The notes under the pieces are model-generated. The model was given only the letters and a program-made list of their open reading frames with translations. It was not told where the DNA came from and did no database searches. DNA of 64,000 nucleotides. Source: Duganella sp. Leaf126. Lineage in GTDB: Bacteria; Pseudomonadota; Gammaproteobacteria; Burkholderiales; Burkholderiaceae_D. This document shows positions 52,069 through 62,066 of this stretch, piece after piece; within the stretch, counting starts at the first letter, position 1, and every line of letters starts with the position of its first letter. Location of the stretch: positions 220,025 through 284,024 of the forward strand of contig NZ_LMNW01000032.1 in the NCBI RefSeq assembly GCF_001423125.1, in the 5' to 3' direction. The position numbers were made by a program, and so were the translations under genes.

Positions 52069-53685
52069 ATGGACCAGCATCGCCGCATCTTCCTCGCCAC
52101 CGCCGGCCACCTGGCCGGACTGGCCACGCTGGCGGCGTGCCATGACAGCAGCACCAGCAGTACCAGCGGCAGCGGCGCCCGCAACGCGACGCCCGCCAGC
52201 GTCCGCAGCGCCTATCCCTTCGGCCTGGGCGTGGCCTCCGGCTCGCCGCTGCCCGATGCGGTGGTCATCTGGACCCGCATCCTCGCCGATCCGTTCGACG
52301 CCGCCGCCACCCCTGCAGTAGCGCTGCCGGTGCGCTGGGAGGTCGCGGACGACGACCGCTTCGCCCGCATCGTGGCCCGGGGCACGGCCAGCGCCATACC
52401 GGCGCTGGCGCACAGCGTGCATGTCGACGTCCGGGGTCTCGCGCCTGACCGCTGGTACTATTACCGCTTCATGCTCGGCGACGCCGTCAGCCCCGTGGGC
52501 CGCACCCGCACCGCGCCGGCCGCGCACAGCATGCCGGCGCGCCTGAAGCTGGCCGTGGCCTCGTGCCAGCACTGGGAGTTCGGAACCTATGCCGCCCACG
52601 GCCACATCGCTGCGGCCGCACCGGACCTGGTGGCTTTTTTGGGCGACTACATCTACGAGTGGGGACCGTACCAGCGCCAGCATCCGCAGCGCGCGGTGCG
52701 GGTGTCGGAATCGTTCACGCTGGCCGACTACCGCAGTCGCTATGCCCAGTACAAGAGCGACGCCCAGCTGCAGGCGGCGCACCATGCAGCGCCATGGATC
52801 GTCACCTGGGACGACCACGAAGTGGCCAACGATTACGCGGCCGACCGCGACGAACGCCTCGATCCGCGCTTCGTGCAGCGCCGCGCTGCGGCCTACCAGG
52901 CCTTTTATGAACACATGCCGCTGCGCCTGTCGGTCCCCAAGCCCGGCGATTTCGCCAACCTGCGCATCTACCAGCGCTACGACTGGGGGCGGCTGGCGCG
53001 CTTCCACGTGCTCGACGACCGCCAGTACCGCGCCTGGCATGCCTGCCCGCCCATGGGGCGCGGCGGTTCCACCTCGGTGCTGCGGCGCGACTGCCCGGCG
53101 CTTGGCGACCCTGGCCGCACCATGCTCGGCGACGCCCAGCAGCGCTGGCTCGACGACGGCCTGGCCTCGTCGCCGGCGCGCTGGAACATCCTGGCCCAGC
53201 AAACGCTGATGGCGCAAAACAGCCAGCTGCCGTTCAAACGGGAAGACGATGTCCGCATCTGGACCGATGGCTGGGATGGTTATCCGCTGGCGCGTGCGCG
53301 GCTGCTCGAGGCGCTGCAGACCAGCGGCGCCAGCAACCCGCTGGTGTTGTCGGGCGACGTCCACAGCTTTTTCGCAGCCGAGATCACCCGCCATCCGACG
53401 CGGGCGGCTTCGCGCAGCAACCCGGTGCTGGCCAGCGAATTGTGCGGCACCTCGATCACGTCGCCGTCCCGGCCGCAGCAGCGCACCGACGACTACGTGG
53501 CGATCAACCCGGGCATCAAGTATGGCAGGAGCGACCGGCGCGGCTTCATGCTGCTCGACGTGACGCCGGCGGCGACCACCGCGCACTTCCAGGCGCTGGC
53601 CGATGTGCACGATGCCCAGAGCGCGCTGGCCACCGCGGCCAGCTTCGTGGTGCGCAGTGGCCGGGCCGGGGTGGTGAAGCTGTAG
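52069..53685 (+). CDS. phoD: Alkaline phosphatase D (PhoD family), Tat lipoprotein-like
   Basis: 538 aa. The N-terminus MDQHRRIFLATAGHLAG is a twin-arginine-type signal and is followed by LATLAAC, a possible lipobox. PhoD_N domain (PFGLGVASGSPLPDAVVIWTR), then the metallophosphatase core: KLAVASCQHWE, FLGDYIYEWG, WDDHEVANDY, and LVLSGDVHSFF near the C-terminus. Acts on phosphodiesters/monoesters outside the inner membrane. Convergent with fadD, with only 4 nt between stops and no terminator seen. Confidence 0.92.
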   Translation: MDQHRRIFLATAGHLAGLATLAACHDSSTSSTSGSGARNATPASVRSAYPFGLGVASGSPLPDAVVIWTRILADPFDAAATPAVALPVRWEVADDDRFARIVARGTASAIPALAHSVHVDVRGLAPDRWYYYRFMLGDAVSPVGRTRTAPAAHSMPARLKLAVASCQHWEFGTYAAHGHIAAAAPDLVAFLGDYIYEWGPYQRQHPQRAVRVSESFTLADYRSRYAQYKSDAQLQAAHHAAPWIVTWDDHEVANDYAADRDERLDPRFVQRRAAAYQAFYEHMPLRLSVPKPGDFANLRIYQRYDWGRLARFHVLDDRQYRAWHACPPMGRGGSTSVLRRDCPALGDPGRTMLGDAQQRWLDDGLASSPARWNILAQQTLMAQNSQLPFKREDDVRIWTDGWDGYPLARARLLEALQTSGASNPLVLSGDVHSFFAAEITRHPTRAASRSNPVLASELCGTSITSPSRPQQRTDDYVAINPGIKYGRSDRRGFMLLDVTPAATTAHFQALADVHDAQSALATAASFVVRSGRAGVVKL

Positions 53686-53689
53686 GGAC

Positions 53690-55360
53690 TCAGGCGGCAG
53701 CCTTTTCGTCGCGCAGCTGGCGCCGCAGGATCTTGCCGACGTTGGTCTTCGGCAGCTCGTCGCGGAACTCGATGAACTTCGGCTTCTTGTACGCGGTCAG
53801 TTCGTGCTTGCAGAAGTCCAGCAACTGTTCGCTGGTCAGCGCCGGATCCTTGCGCACCACGAACAGCTTGACGGCCTCGCCCGAATTCTTGTCCGGCACG
53901 CCGATGCAGGCCACTTCCAGCACGCCCGGGTGCGCGGCCACCACGCCTTCCACTTCGTTCGGGTACACATTGAAGCCGGAGACGATGATCATGTCCTTCT
54001 TGCGGTCGACGATGCGGGTGTAGCCGCGCTCGTCCATGATGCCGATGTCGCCGGTCTTGAAGAAACCGTCGGCCGTCATGGTCTTGGCCGTCTCGTCGGC
54101 GCGCTGCCAGTAGCCGGCCATCACCTGCGGCCCGCGGATGGCGATCTCGCCGGTCTGGCCCAGCGGCACTTCGCGGCCGTCGTCGTCGATGATGATCACG
54201 TCGGTCGATGGGATCGGCAAGCCGATGGTGCCGGTGAACTCCTTGATATCGATGCAGTTGGCGGTGGCCACCGGCGAGGTTTCGGACAGGCCGTATCCTT
54301 CGATGATCGGCGTGCCGGTCACCTTCAGCCACTTGTCGGCGACGGCCTTCTGCACGGCCATGCCGCCGCCGTTGCACACCGAGTAGCTGGAAAAATCGAG
54401 CTTGGCGAAGTCCGGGTTGTTGAGCAGCGCGTTGTACAGGGTATTGACGGCAGGCAGCACCGCCACGCGGTACTTGGCCAGCTCCTTGACGAAGCCGGGA
54501 ATGTCGCGCGGGTTCGGAATCAACAGCGTCAGGCCGCCCATGCGCATGCCCATGAAGGCGCTCACGGTCAGCGAATAGATGTGGTACAGCGGCAGCGCCG
54601 CCACGAACACCAGTTGTTCGCCCGTGTGCTTGAACTGCAGCCAGGCCTCGTTCTGCAGCACGTTGGCGATGATATTCCGGTGCAGCAGCACTGCGCCCTT
54701 CGACACGCCCGTGGTGCCGCCCGTGTACTGCAAGAAGGCGATGTCGTCGTGCCCCTGCGGCACCGGCTTCAAGCGCATGCCGGCGGCAGCGGCCATCATC
54801 TTGTTGAACGTGATGGCGCCGGGCAGCGTGTAGGCGGGCACCAGCTTTTTCACCTTGCGCACCACCAGGTTGACGATCGTCCCTTTGACCAGCCCCAGCA
54901 TGTCGCCCATCGACGCCACCACCACGTGTCTGACGCTGGTGTTGGCGATCACCTGCTGCAAGGTGGTGGCAAAGTTTTCCAGCACGATGATGGCCTCGGC
55001 GCCGGCGTCGATCAGCTGGTGCTGCAGTTCGCGCGGCGTATACAGCGGGTTGACGTTGACCACCGTGTAGCCGGCGCGCAGGATGGCCGCCATCGCCACC
55101 GGGTACTGCAACACGTTCGGCATCATGATCGCCACCCGCGCGCCCGGCGCCATGCCCAGGCTTTGCAGCCAGGCGCCCATCTGTTGCGACAACTGGTCCA
55201 GTTCGCGGTAGGTCAGGAACTTGTCCATGCACACATAGGCGTTGCGGTCGGCGTACTTGCGGAACGCTTCTTCCAGCAGGTGGGTGATCGAGCGGAATTG
55301 CGTGCTGTCGATCTCCGCCGGGACGCCTTGCGGGTAGGACTTGAGCCAGATTTTTTCCAT
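53690..55360 (-). CDS. fadD: Long-chain fatty acid-CoA ligase, downstream paralogue
   Basis: 556 aa, adenylate-forming enzyme that makes acyl-CoA for beta-oxidation. AMP motif YTGGTTGVSKGA, EGYGLSETSP, TGDIGIMDERGY and the C-terminal lysine motif KTNVGKILRRQLRDE. It begins MEKIWLKSYPQG, exactly as its upstream neighbour, and the two align along their whole length, so this is a tandem duplication. The ATG 55358-55360 is 44 nt after the neighbour's stop; the RBS is weak. Confidence 0.93.
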   Translation of the reverse strand: MEKIWLKSYPQGVPAEIDSTQFRSITHLLEEAFRKYADRNAYVCMDKFLTYRELDQLSQQMGAWLQSLGMAPGARVAIMMPNVLQYPVAMAAILRAGYTVVNVNPLYTPRELQHQLIDAGAEAIIVLENFATTLQQVIANTSVRHVVVASMGDMLGLVKGTIVNLVVRKVKKLVPAYTLPGAITFNKMMAAAAGMRLKPVPQGHDDIAFLQYTGGTTGVSKGAVLLHRNIIANVLQNEAWLQFKHTGEQLVFVAALPLYHIYSLTVSAFMGMRMGGLTLLIPNPRDIPGFVKELAKYRVAVLPAVNTLYNALLNNPDFAKLDFSSYSVCNGGGMAVQKAVADKWLKVTGTPIIEGYGLSETSPVATANCIDIKEFTGTIGLPIPSTDVIIIDDDGREVPLGQTGEIAIRGPQVMAGYWQRADETAKTMTADGFFKTGDIGIMDERGYTRIVDRKKDMIIVSGFNVYPNEVEGVVAAHPGVLEVACIGVPDKNSGEAVKLFVVRKDPALTSEQLLDFCKHELTAYKKPKFIEFRDELPKTNVGKILRRQLRDEKAAA

Positions 55361-55404
55361 CGTTGTACAGCCTTTTCGTTCGCGTTCGTTGTCTGTCACA
55401 TCCG

Positions 55405-57078
55405 TCATGCGGGTTCGGCGTCGCGCAGCTTGCGCCGCAGGATCTTGCCGACATTGGTCTTCGGCAGTTCGTCCCGGAATTCGATGTATTTCGGCTTCTT
55501 GTAGCCGGTCAGGTTTTGCTTGCAGTAGGCTGCCAGGGTTTCCACGGTCAGGTTCGGATCCTTGCGCACCACGAAGACCTTGACCGCCTCGCCCGCGTGC
55601 GCGTCGGGCACGCCCACGCAGGCGCACTCGAGCACGCCAGGGTGAGCGGCCACCACGTCCTCGATTTCGTTCGGGTAGACATTGAAACCCGAGACCAGGA
55701 TCATGTCCTTCTTGCGGTCGACGATTTTCACGTAGCCGCCTTCATCCATGATGCCGATGTCACCGGACTTGAAGTAGCCGTCGGCGGTCATCACTTTGGC
55801 GGTCTCGTCCGGACGGTTCCAGTAGCCGGCCATTACCTGCGGGCCACGGATGGCAATCTCGCCAGGCTGGCCCAGCGGTACTTCGTGGCCGTCGTCGTCG
55901 AGGATGGCCACGTCGGTCGAAGGGATAGGCAAGCCGATGGTGCCGCTGAAGGCCACCGCGTCGCCGCGGTTGCAGGTGGCGACCGGCGCCGTTTCGGACA
56001 GGCCATAGCCTTCGATGATCGGTGAGCCGGTGGCCTTGAACCAGCGCTCGGCCACGACCTGCTGCACCGCCATGCCGCCGCCAAAGCTGAGCTTCAAGCC
56101 CGAGAAATCGAGGCTGGCGAACTGCGGATGGTTGAGCAGGCCGTTGTACAGGGTGTTTACTGCCGGCAGCATGTTGAAGCGGTACTTGGCCAGCTCCTTG
56201 ATGAAGCCGCCGATATCGCGCGGGTTGGGAATCAGCAGGTTGAGCATGCCGCTGCGCATGCCCCACATGGCGCACACGGTCAGCGCAAAGATATGGTACA
56301 GCGGCAGTGCCGCCACCATCACCGGCTGGCCCTGCACCACGCCCACGGCCGGCTCGGCCCACTGCTCGATTTGCAGCATGTTGGCGATCACGTTCTGGTG
56401 GGTCAGGACCGCGCCCTTGGCGACGCCGGTGGTGCCGCCCGTGTACTGCAGGAAGGCAGGATCGCCGGGGGCCACCGCGACCGGTGTCAGCTTCATGCCG
56501 GCGCCGTGCGAGAGGGCAGACTTGAAGCGCACGGCATTGGGCAGCGAATACGCCGGCACCAGGTGCTTGACGTTGCGCACCACGAAATTGACCAGCAATC
56601 CTTTGGCAAAGCCCAGCATCTCGCCCATGCTGGCGACGATCACGTGCTTGACCTGGGTGCGGGCGAGCACCTGTTCGAGCGTGTGGGCGAAGTTTTCCAG
56701 GATGACGATGGCGCTGCAGCCGGAGTCGTTGAGCTGGTGCTCGAGCTCGCGCGGCGTGTAGAGCGGGTTGATGTTGACCACGGTATAGCCGGCGCGCAGG
56801 ATGGCAGCGATGGCGACCGGGTATTGCAGCACATTGGGCATCATGATGCCCACGCGCGCGCCCTGCTTCATGCCGCGGCTTTGTAGCCAGGCGCCCAGGC
56901 GTTTCGAATAGTTGTCGAGCTCGGCGTAAGTCAGGTGCTGATCCATGCAGACATAGGCATTGCGGTCTGCGTACTTGCGAAACGATTCTTCCAGCAGCTG
57001 CACCAGGGAGCCATACTGTGCAGTGTCGATCTCTGCCGGCATGCCGGGCGGATAGGACTTCAACCAGATTTTTTCCAT
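55405..57078 (-). CDS. fadD: Long-chain fatty acid-CoA ligase, upstream paralogue
   Basis: 557 aa with the same motifs as the following gene (YTGGTTGVAKGA, EGYGLSETAPVATC, KTNVGKILRR). Sequence differences cluster in the middle (around residues 140-280, for example PNAVRFKSALSHGAGMKLTP against PGAITFNKMMAAAAGMRLKP), the part that lines the acyl tunnel in this family. The paralogues may therefore differ in chain-length preference. GGCGCAGG-type RBS. First gene of the pair. Confidence 0.93.
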   Translation of the reverse strand: MEKIWLKSYPPGMPAEIDTAQYGSLVQLLEESFRKYADRNAYVCMDQHLTYAELDNYSKRLGAWLQSRGMKQGARVGIMMPNVLQYPVAIAAILRAGYTVVNINPLYTPRELEHQLNDSGCSAIVILENFAHTLEQVLARTQVKHVIVASMGEMLGFAKGLLVNFVVRNVKHLVPAYSLPNAVRFKSALSHGAGMKLTPVAVAPGDPAFLQYTGGTTGVAKGAVLTHQNVIANMLQIEQWAEPAVGVVQGQPVMVAALPLYHIFALTVCAMWGMRSGMLNLLIPNPRDIGGFIKELAKYRFNMLPAVNTLYNGLLNHPQFASLDFSGLKLSFGGGMAVQQVVAERWFKATGSPIIEGYGLSETAPVATCNRGDAVAFSGTIGLPIPSTDVAILDDDGHEVPLGQPGEIAIRGPQVMAGYWNRPDETAKVMTADGYFKSGDIGIMDEGGYVKIVDRKKDMILVSGFNVYPNEIEDVVAAHPGVLECACVGVPDAHAGEAVKVFVVRKDPNLTVETLAAYCKQNLTGYKKPKYIEFRDELPKTNVGKILRRKLRDAEPA

Positions 57079-57289
57079 GCCTGCGCCTCTTGTCTCGTTG
57101 TGGTTATCGTTATGGTTGCTGGCCGGCGCATGGGGCCGGACCAGGGTGGCGTGACGTCTGCGCGTACTGCCCGAGCCTGCTGATAACGCGATGCTATCGG
57201 GCAGATGACGCGGACGCAAGCGCATTTAAACATAATTAGAACGCCGCTTCTAACCCGTTAATGGTGGCAAATCATGCTGCAAAGCAGCA

Positions 57290-58417
57290 TCACAGCGTAC
57301 CGGGCGCGGCTGTTTGTTGGTCTTGGCCCTGGGCGCTTTCGTCTGCTGCAGTGTGCGCCAGTTGTTCCAGCCGCTGTTGGCGTTGAAGCGGATCGAGCGC
57401 CGCCAATTTTTGCACCGCACCATAAAAACGCACGAACGTTCTTTCTTGCCTGAGTAGGCTTTTGAATGCTGGCAAGTAATCATGGTAGGTCCCGACCGCA
57501 CTCAGGTGGGCATTGGTCAGCGGTTCGGCAAACCAGCGGTCGTAGCCGGCATAGCCGCCCCAGCTTTGCTTGAGCTGCTGGTAGTCGGCCTGCAGGTGGG
57601 CGAAGATGCGCGCCTTCTCGGCGCGGCGGTGCCGCACGCTGGTCTTGCTGGCGTAGTTAGCTTCCAGCATTTGCCGGTGCCGGACCAGCAGGGCCAGGAA
57701 GTCGGCGCGGCGGCTGTTGTATCGTGCATAGGCCAGGCGCATCTCGTCGGTGCCGTACAAGGCCAGCCAGCGCTGGACGCCGGCCTCCTCCACGGCGGTG
57801 GCGAAGCTTTCGTTGAACTGGGTGTCGCCGGGCACGTACACGACCTGGTGCGCCAGCTCGTGAAACACCATGCGCGCCAGTTCCGCGTCCGAATAGTTGA
57901 TGAAGGTCGACAGCAGCGGATCGCTGAACCAGCCCAGCGTCGAATACGCGGGCACACCGCCCACCTGCACGTCGTTGCCTTCGCCGCGCAGTTCGTCGGC
58001 ATAGGCGGTGGCGTCTTGCTTGCTGTAGTAGCCGCGGTAGCTGACGCAGCCGGCGATCGGGAAGCACCACTGGATCGGCCGCAGCGACAGCTCGGGCGTG
58101 GCCACCACGTTCCACAGCACGAACGGGCGTGACAGCGCGGCATAGTTCTTGTAGCTGCCGTTGTTGGGCAGGCTCAGCTCCTGGACCGCGAAGCGGCGGA
58201 TCAGCAGCGCTTTCTCGAGCCGGGCCTTGAGTTGCGGATCGGTGGCCGGGTCGCCGAGCCAGTCATCGATCGGACGGGCGTCCGACCACAGCGAATATTG
58301 TCCCTGCGCGGCCTGCATGTAATACCTGAACTGGGTGCAGCCGGCCAGCAGCGCCAGCGTGCACGCCGTCAGCAGCCAATACCTGGTGCGCATGAAGCGG
58401 CGGACAGATGGGCGCAT
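57290..58417 (-). CDS. Predicted lipoprotein aminopeptidase (COG4324 family)
   Basis: 375 aa. The lipoprotein signal (LALLAGC, Cys near residue 27) indicates a membrane anchor on the periplasmic side. The gluzincin motif HELAHQVVY with a downstream Glu in FATAVEEAGVQRW fits a zinc peptidase. AAGGTAAT RBS directly before ATG 58415-58417. It begins 9 nt after the molybdopterin oxidoreductase stop, so they share an operon, though no functional link is obvious. Confidence 0.85.
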   Translation of the reverse strand: MRPSVRRFMRTRYWLLTACTLALLAGCTQFRYYMQAAQGQYSLWSDARPIDDWLGDPATDPQLKARLEKALLIRRFAVQELSLPNNGSYKNYAALSRPFVLWNVVATPELSLRPIQWCFPIAGCVSYRGYYSKQDATAYADELRGEGNDVQVGGVPAYSTLGWFSDPLLSTFINYSDAELARMVFHELAHQVVYVPGDTQFNESFATAVEEAGVQRWLALYGTDEMRLAYARYNSRRADFLALLVRHRQMLEANYASKTSVRHRRAEKARIFAHLQADYQQLKQSWGGYAGYDRWFAEPLTNAHLSAVGTYHDYLPAFKSLLRQERTFVRFYGAVQKLAALDPLQRQQRLEQLAHTAADESAQGQDQQTAAPGTL

Positions 58418-58426
58418 ACATTACCT

Positions 58427-60505
58427 TCAGACAATAACCCTTTCAACCTGGACCAGTGTATCGTAAAACGTCGGCGCGCGGCCCATGTCGGTCAGGCGCT
58501 GGCTGGTGACCTCGTTGGCATTCTTGCCATCGCTGGCAAGCTTTTTCCACCATACTGACAAACCGACCACCAGGCCGGCCCTGGCCTTGTCGGTCACGCG
58601 CGCCTTGGCCACGAAGCTGCCGCGATCGTTGAATATCCGCACCATTTCCCCATGAGCGATGCCGCGCGCGGCAGCATCTGCGGGATGGATGTCGAGGTGC
58701 GGTTCGCCCTCGGCGGCGCGCAAACTCTTGACGTTGACGAACGTCGAGTTGAGGAAATTGCGGGCCGGCGGTGAAATCATCGCCAGCGGGTAGCGTTGTG
58801 CAAGTTGAGGGTTGCTGGCAACAGATTCGTACGGTGCGAGGTAGGTAGGCAGCGGATCGAGGCCGTCAGCTGCCATCTGCGCGGAATAGAACTCGCATTT
58901 GCCCGACGGCGTGAAAAAGCCGCCGTTGGCAAACGGCGCCGCCGGCATGTTGAGCTTTTGCCAGCCCTTTTGCTTGAGCGACTCCCAGTCGAAGTGCACG
59001 GCGCGCGCGTCGCTGGTCTTGAAAGCCTGCGCCGCCAGTTGCTCGTCGGTTTCGGCAAAGCACGGATCGTCGAACCCCATGGCGCGCGCCAGCAGGCGGA
59101 AGATTTCCGTGTTCGGCTTCGATTCGCCCAGTGGCGCGATGGCGGCGTTATTGGCCATCATGTACAGGTGGCCGTACGAGGTATGGGCATCGACGTGTTC
59201 GAGCTGGGTGGTGGCCGGCAGCACGATGTCGGCGTAATCGGCAGTATCGGTCTGGAACTGCTCGATCACGACCGTAAACAGGTCTTCGCGCGCGAAGCCG
59301 GCCGCCACCTTCGACGAATCGGGCGCGATCGCCACGGGGTTGGCGTTATACACGATTACCGCCTCCACCTGCGGCCCGAACCCGGGCGAGGCCGGGCGCA
59401 GCAGGTCGTCGCCGATGGTGGTCATGTTGATGGTGCGCGGCAGTTTTTTCAGCAGGTCGGGCCGCTGCAGCGCCGGCTTGTTGGTCGGGAATGAGCCGCT
59501 CGACGACAGTTGCACGCCGCCGGCAGCGTGGCGCCACGCGCCGACCAGCGCCGGCAGGCAAGCGATATTGCGCACCGCCATGCCGCCACCGCGCACGCGC
59601 TGCACGCCATAGTTGGTGCGGATCGCCACCGGCAGGCCGGCCTTGGCCGTTTGCCCGTACAGGCGCGCCAGTTCCACCACTTCGCTAGCGCTGATGCCGC
59701 AGGTGGCGGCGGTGCGCTCGGGCGTCCACGCGGCTGCGCGGTCCTTGAGCTGGTCGAAACCCAGCGTGTGCTCGGCAATGTAGTCGTGATCGAGCAGGTC
59801 TTCGGCGATCAGCACGTGCATCAGGCCCAGCGCCAGCGCAGCATCGGTGCCGGGCAGCAGCGCGATATGCTGGTGACACTTCTCGGCCGTCAGCGAGCGG
59901 TAGGGATCGATCGCAATCAGCTTGGCGCCGTGGCGCTTGGCTTCCTGGGCGCGGGTCCAGAAATGCAGGTTCGAAGCGATCGGGTTGCCGCCCCAGATGA
60001 TGATCAGTTTGGCGTCCTGGAACTGTTCCATGTCGGTGCCCACCGACGCGCCGATCGTGTACTTGTAGCCGGTGGCGCCGGCCGTCGCGCACACGGTGCG
60101 GTCGAGCAGCGAGGCGCCGAGGCGGTTAAAGAACCGCGACGACATCGACTCGCCCTGCACCAGGCCCATGGTGCCGCAATAGCTGTAGGGCAGGATCGCT
60201 TCCGGATCGCGCGCGGCGATCGCGCCCAGGCGCGCGGCAATCGTGCGCAGCGCCTCGTCCCAGCTGATGCGCTCGAACTGGCCCTCGCCCTTGGCACCGA
60301 CCCGCCGCAGCGGGTGCAGCAGCCGCTCGTCGTGGTAGGTGCGTTCGGTGTAGCGCGCCACCTTGGTGCACAGCACGCCGGCCGTGGTGGGGTGGTCGGG
60401 GTCGCCTTTGACGGCAGTGGCCACGCCGTCTTCCACGGTTACCAGCAGGGCGCAGGTGTCGGGGCAGTCGAGCGGGCATGCCGCGCGAACTTGTGTGCTT
60501 GTCAT
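58427..60505 (-). CDS. Molybdopterin-dependent oxidoreductase with N-terminal [4Fe-4S] motif
   Basis: 692 aa of the DMSO reductase superfamily. The cysteines C10, C14, C18 and C46 (CPLDCPDTC ... VLCTK) form the N-terminal iron-sulfur site. Molybdopterin-binding segments follow (IIIWGGNPIASNLHFW, GGGMAVRNIACLPAL, VLPATTQLEHVDAHTSYGH). There is no Tat signal, so it is cytoplasmic. No partner electron-transfer subunit lies nearby. The substrate is unknown; members of this single-subunit group are annotated only as oxidoreductases. Start ATG 60503-60505 is set by the Cys motif. Confidence 0.88.
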   Translation of the reverse strand: MTSTQVRAACPLDCPDTCALLVTVEDGVATAVKGDPDHPTTAGVLCTKVARYTERTYHDERLLHPLRRVGAKGEGQFERISWDEALRTIAARLGAIAARDPEAILPYSYCGTMGLVQGESMSSRFFNRLGASLLDRTVCATAGATGYKYTIGASVGTDMEQFQDAKLIIIWGGNPIASNLHFWTRAQEAKRHGAKLIAIDPYRSLTAEKCHQHIALLPGTDAALALGLMHVLIAEDLLDHDYIAEHTLGFDQLKDRAAAWTPERTAATCGISASEVVELARLYGQTAKAGLPVAIRTNYGVQRVRGGGMAVRNIACLPALVGAWRHAAGGVQLSSSGSFPTNKPALQRPDLLKKLPRTINMTTIGDDLLRPASPGFGPQVEAVIVYNANPVAIAPDSSKVAAGFAREDLFTVVIEQFQTDTADYADIVLPATTQLEHVDAHTSYGHLYMMANNAAIAPLGESKPNTEIFRLLARAMGFDDPCFAETDEQLAAQAFKTSDARAVHFDWESLKQKGWQKLNMPAAPFANGGFFTPSGKCEFYSAQMAADGLDPLPTYLAPYESVASNPQLAQRYPLAMISPPARNFLNSTFVNVKSLRAAEGEPHLDIHPADAAARGIAHGEMVRIFNDRGSFVAKARVTDKARAGLVVGLSVWWKKLASDGKNANEVTSQRLTDMGRAPTFYDTLVQVERVIV

Positions 60506-60686
60506 GTCGAAATCCAGAATAGCGGCAGGCGCCAAAGCATTATGGTAAACGATAGTCGGCGTCGTCATACCATCACCATCGGCGCCATACCGGCTTGAGG
60601 ACGCTCTGGATAAACTGCGCGCCGCCGGGCTACAATGGTCGTTCTCGCGTCTCGCAAGGCCAGCGCACCCCCATATGGAGAAGCAG

Positions 60687-61883
60687 ATGAAACTAGTTGA
60701 CCCGATCATTGCGTTTCAATCCGACATACAGCAGATCCGCCGCGATCTCCACGCCCATCCGGAACTGTGCTACGAGGAGCAGCGCACCGCTGACGTCATC
60801 GCCGACAAGCTCACCCAGTGGGGCATTCCCGTCATCCGCGGCCTGGGCGTGACCGGCGTGGTCGGCATCATCAAGAATGGCACGTCTGGCCGGTCGATCG
60901 GCTTGCGCGCCGACATGGACGCGCTGCCCATGCAGGAGGTCAATACCTTCGACCACGCTTCGCGCCACCCGGGCAAGATGCACGCCTGCGGCCACGACGG
61001 CCACACTGCCATGCTGCTCGGCGCCGCCCGCCACCTGGCCGAACACCGCCATTTCGACGGCACCGTGTACCTGGTGTTCCAGCCGGCCGAAGAAGGCGGC
61101 GCCGGCGCCAAACGCATGATCGAAGACGGCCTGTTCGAGCAATGCCCGATGGACGCCATCTATGGCATGCACAACTGGCCCGGCATTCCGGCCGGCCACA
61201 TGAGCGTGGTCGAGGGGCCGATGATGGCTTCCAGTAACGAGTTCTACCTGACTATCAATGGCAAGGGAGCGCATGCAGCGCAGCCGCACAAGGGCATCGA
61301 CCCGGTGATGGTCGCGGTGCAGATCGCGCAAAGCTGGCAGACCATCATCAGCCGCCAGAAAAGCCCGCTCGACACGGCCGTGCTGTCGATCACCCAAATC
61401 CACGCCGGCAGCGCCACCAACGTGATTCCCGACGAAGCAAAGATGGTGGGCACGGTGCGTACCTTCACCTGGCCGGTGCTGGACATGATCGAGCAGCGGA
61501 TGGAAGAAATCGCCCGCCACACGGCCGCAGCGTTTGGCGCCGAAGCGGAATTCCGCTTCCGCCGCAACTACCCGCCACTGGTCAACCATGCGGCCGAAAC
61601 CCGTTTCGCGGTGGAAGTCATGAAAGAAGTGCTGGGCGCCGACCGGGTGGACGACCAGGTGGAACCGACCATGGGCGCGGAAGACTTCGCCTATTTCCTG
61701 CAAGCGAAGCCGGGCTGCTATATGTTCATCGGCAACGGTGAAGGCGACCACCGCGAGGGCGGCCACGGCCTGGGCCCGTGCGTGCTGCACAATGGCAGTT
61801 ACGACTTCAACGACAACTTGCTGCCGATCGGCGCGAGCTTTTGGGTCAGGCTAGTGGAAAAGAGCCTGCCCGTGGCGGACTAG
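60687..61883 (+). CDS. M20 family metallo-amidohydrolase (hippurate hydrolase-like)
   Basis: 398 aa. N-acyl amino acid amidohydrolase of the M20D type: RRDLHAHPELCYEE, RADMDALPMQE, the metal-binding MHACGHDGHTAML, PAEEGGAGAKRMIEDG, and the lid-domain GKGAHAAQPHKGIDP. ATG 60687 is preferred because GGAGAAG lies 6 nt upstream; an ATG 12 nt earlier overlaps that RBS. Cytoplasmic. The substrate (hippurate, N-acetyl or indole conjugates) is not resolved. Confidence 0.92.
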   Translation: MKLVDPIIAFQSDIQQIRRDLHAHPELCYEEQRTADVIADKLTQWGIPVIRGLGVTGVVGIIKNGTSGRSIGLRADMDALPMQEVNTFDHASRHPGKMHACGHDGHTAMLLGAARHLAEHRHFDGTVYLVFQPAEEGGAGAKRMIEDGLFEQCPMDAIYGMHNWPGIPAGHMSVVEGPMMASSNEFYLTINGKGAHAAQPHKGIDPVMVAVQIAQSWQTIISRQKSPLDTAVLSITQIHAGSATNVIPDEAKMVGTVRTFTWPVLDMIEQRMEEIARHTAAAFGAEAEFRFRRNYPPLVNHAAETRFAVEVMKEVLGADRVDDQVEPTMGAEDFAYFLQAKPGCYMFIGNGEGDHREGGHGLGPCVLHNGSYDFNDNLLPIGASFWVRLVEKSLPVAD

Positions 61884-62066
61884 TCGGCACGCTCGGGTCT
61901 CCCATCGCGCCGATACCGGAAAATGCCCGGCGCGCGGACAATTTCGCTGCTGCGAGCGTGAGCGCTACGGTGCGCCGGAAGAAAATCCCGAACACCGGTA
62001 CAATCCCTGCCAGCCGTATCGACACGTATACAGCAATGACAGCGTCGTTATAAACCCAAGGATACT

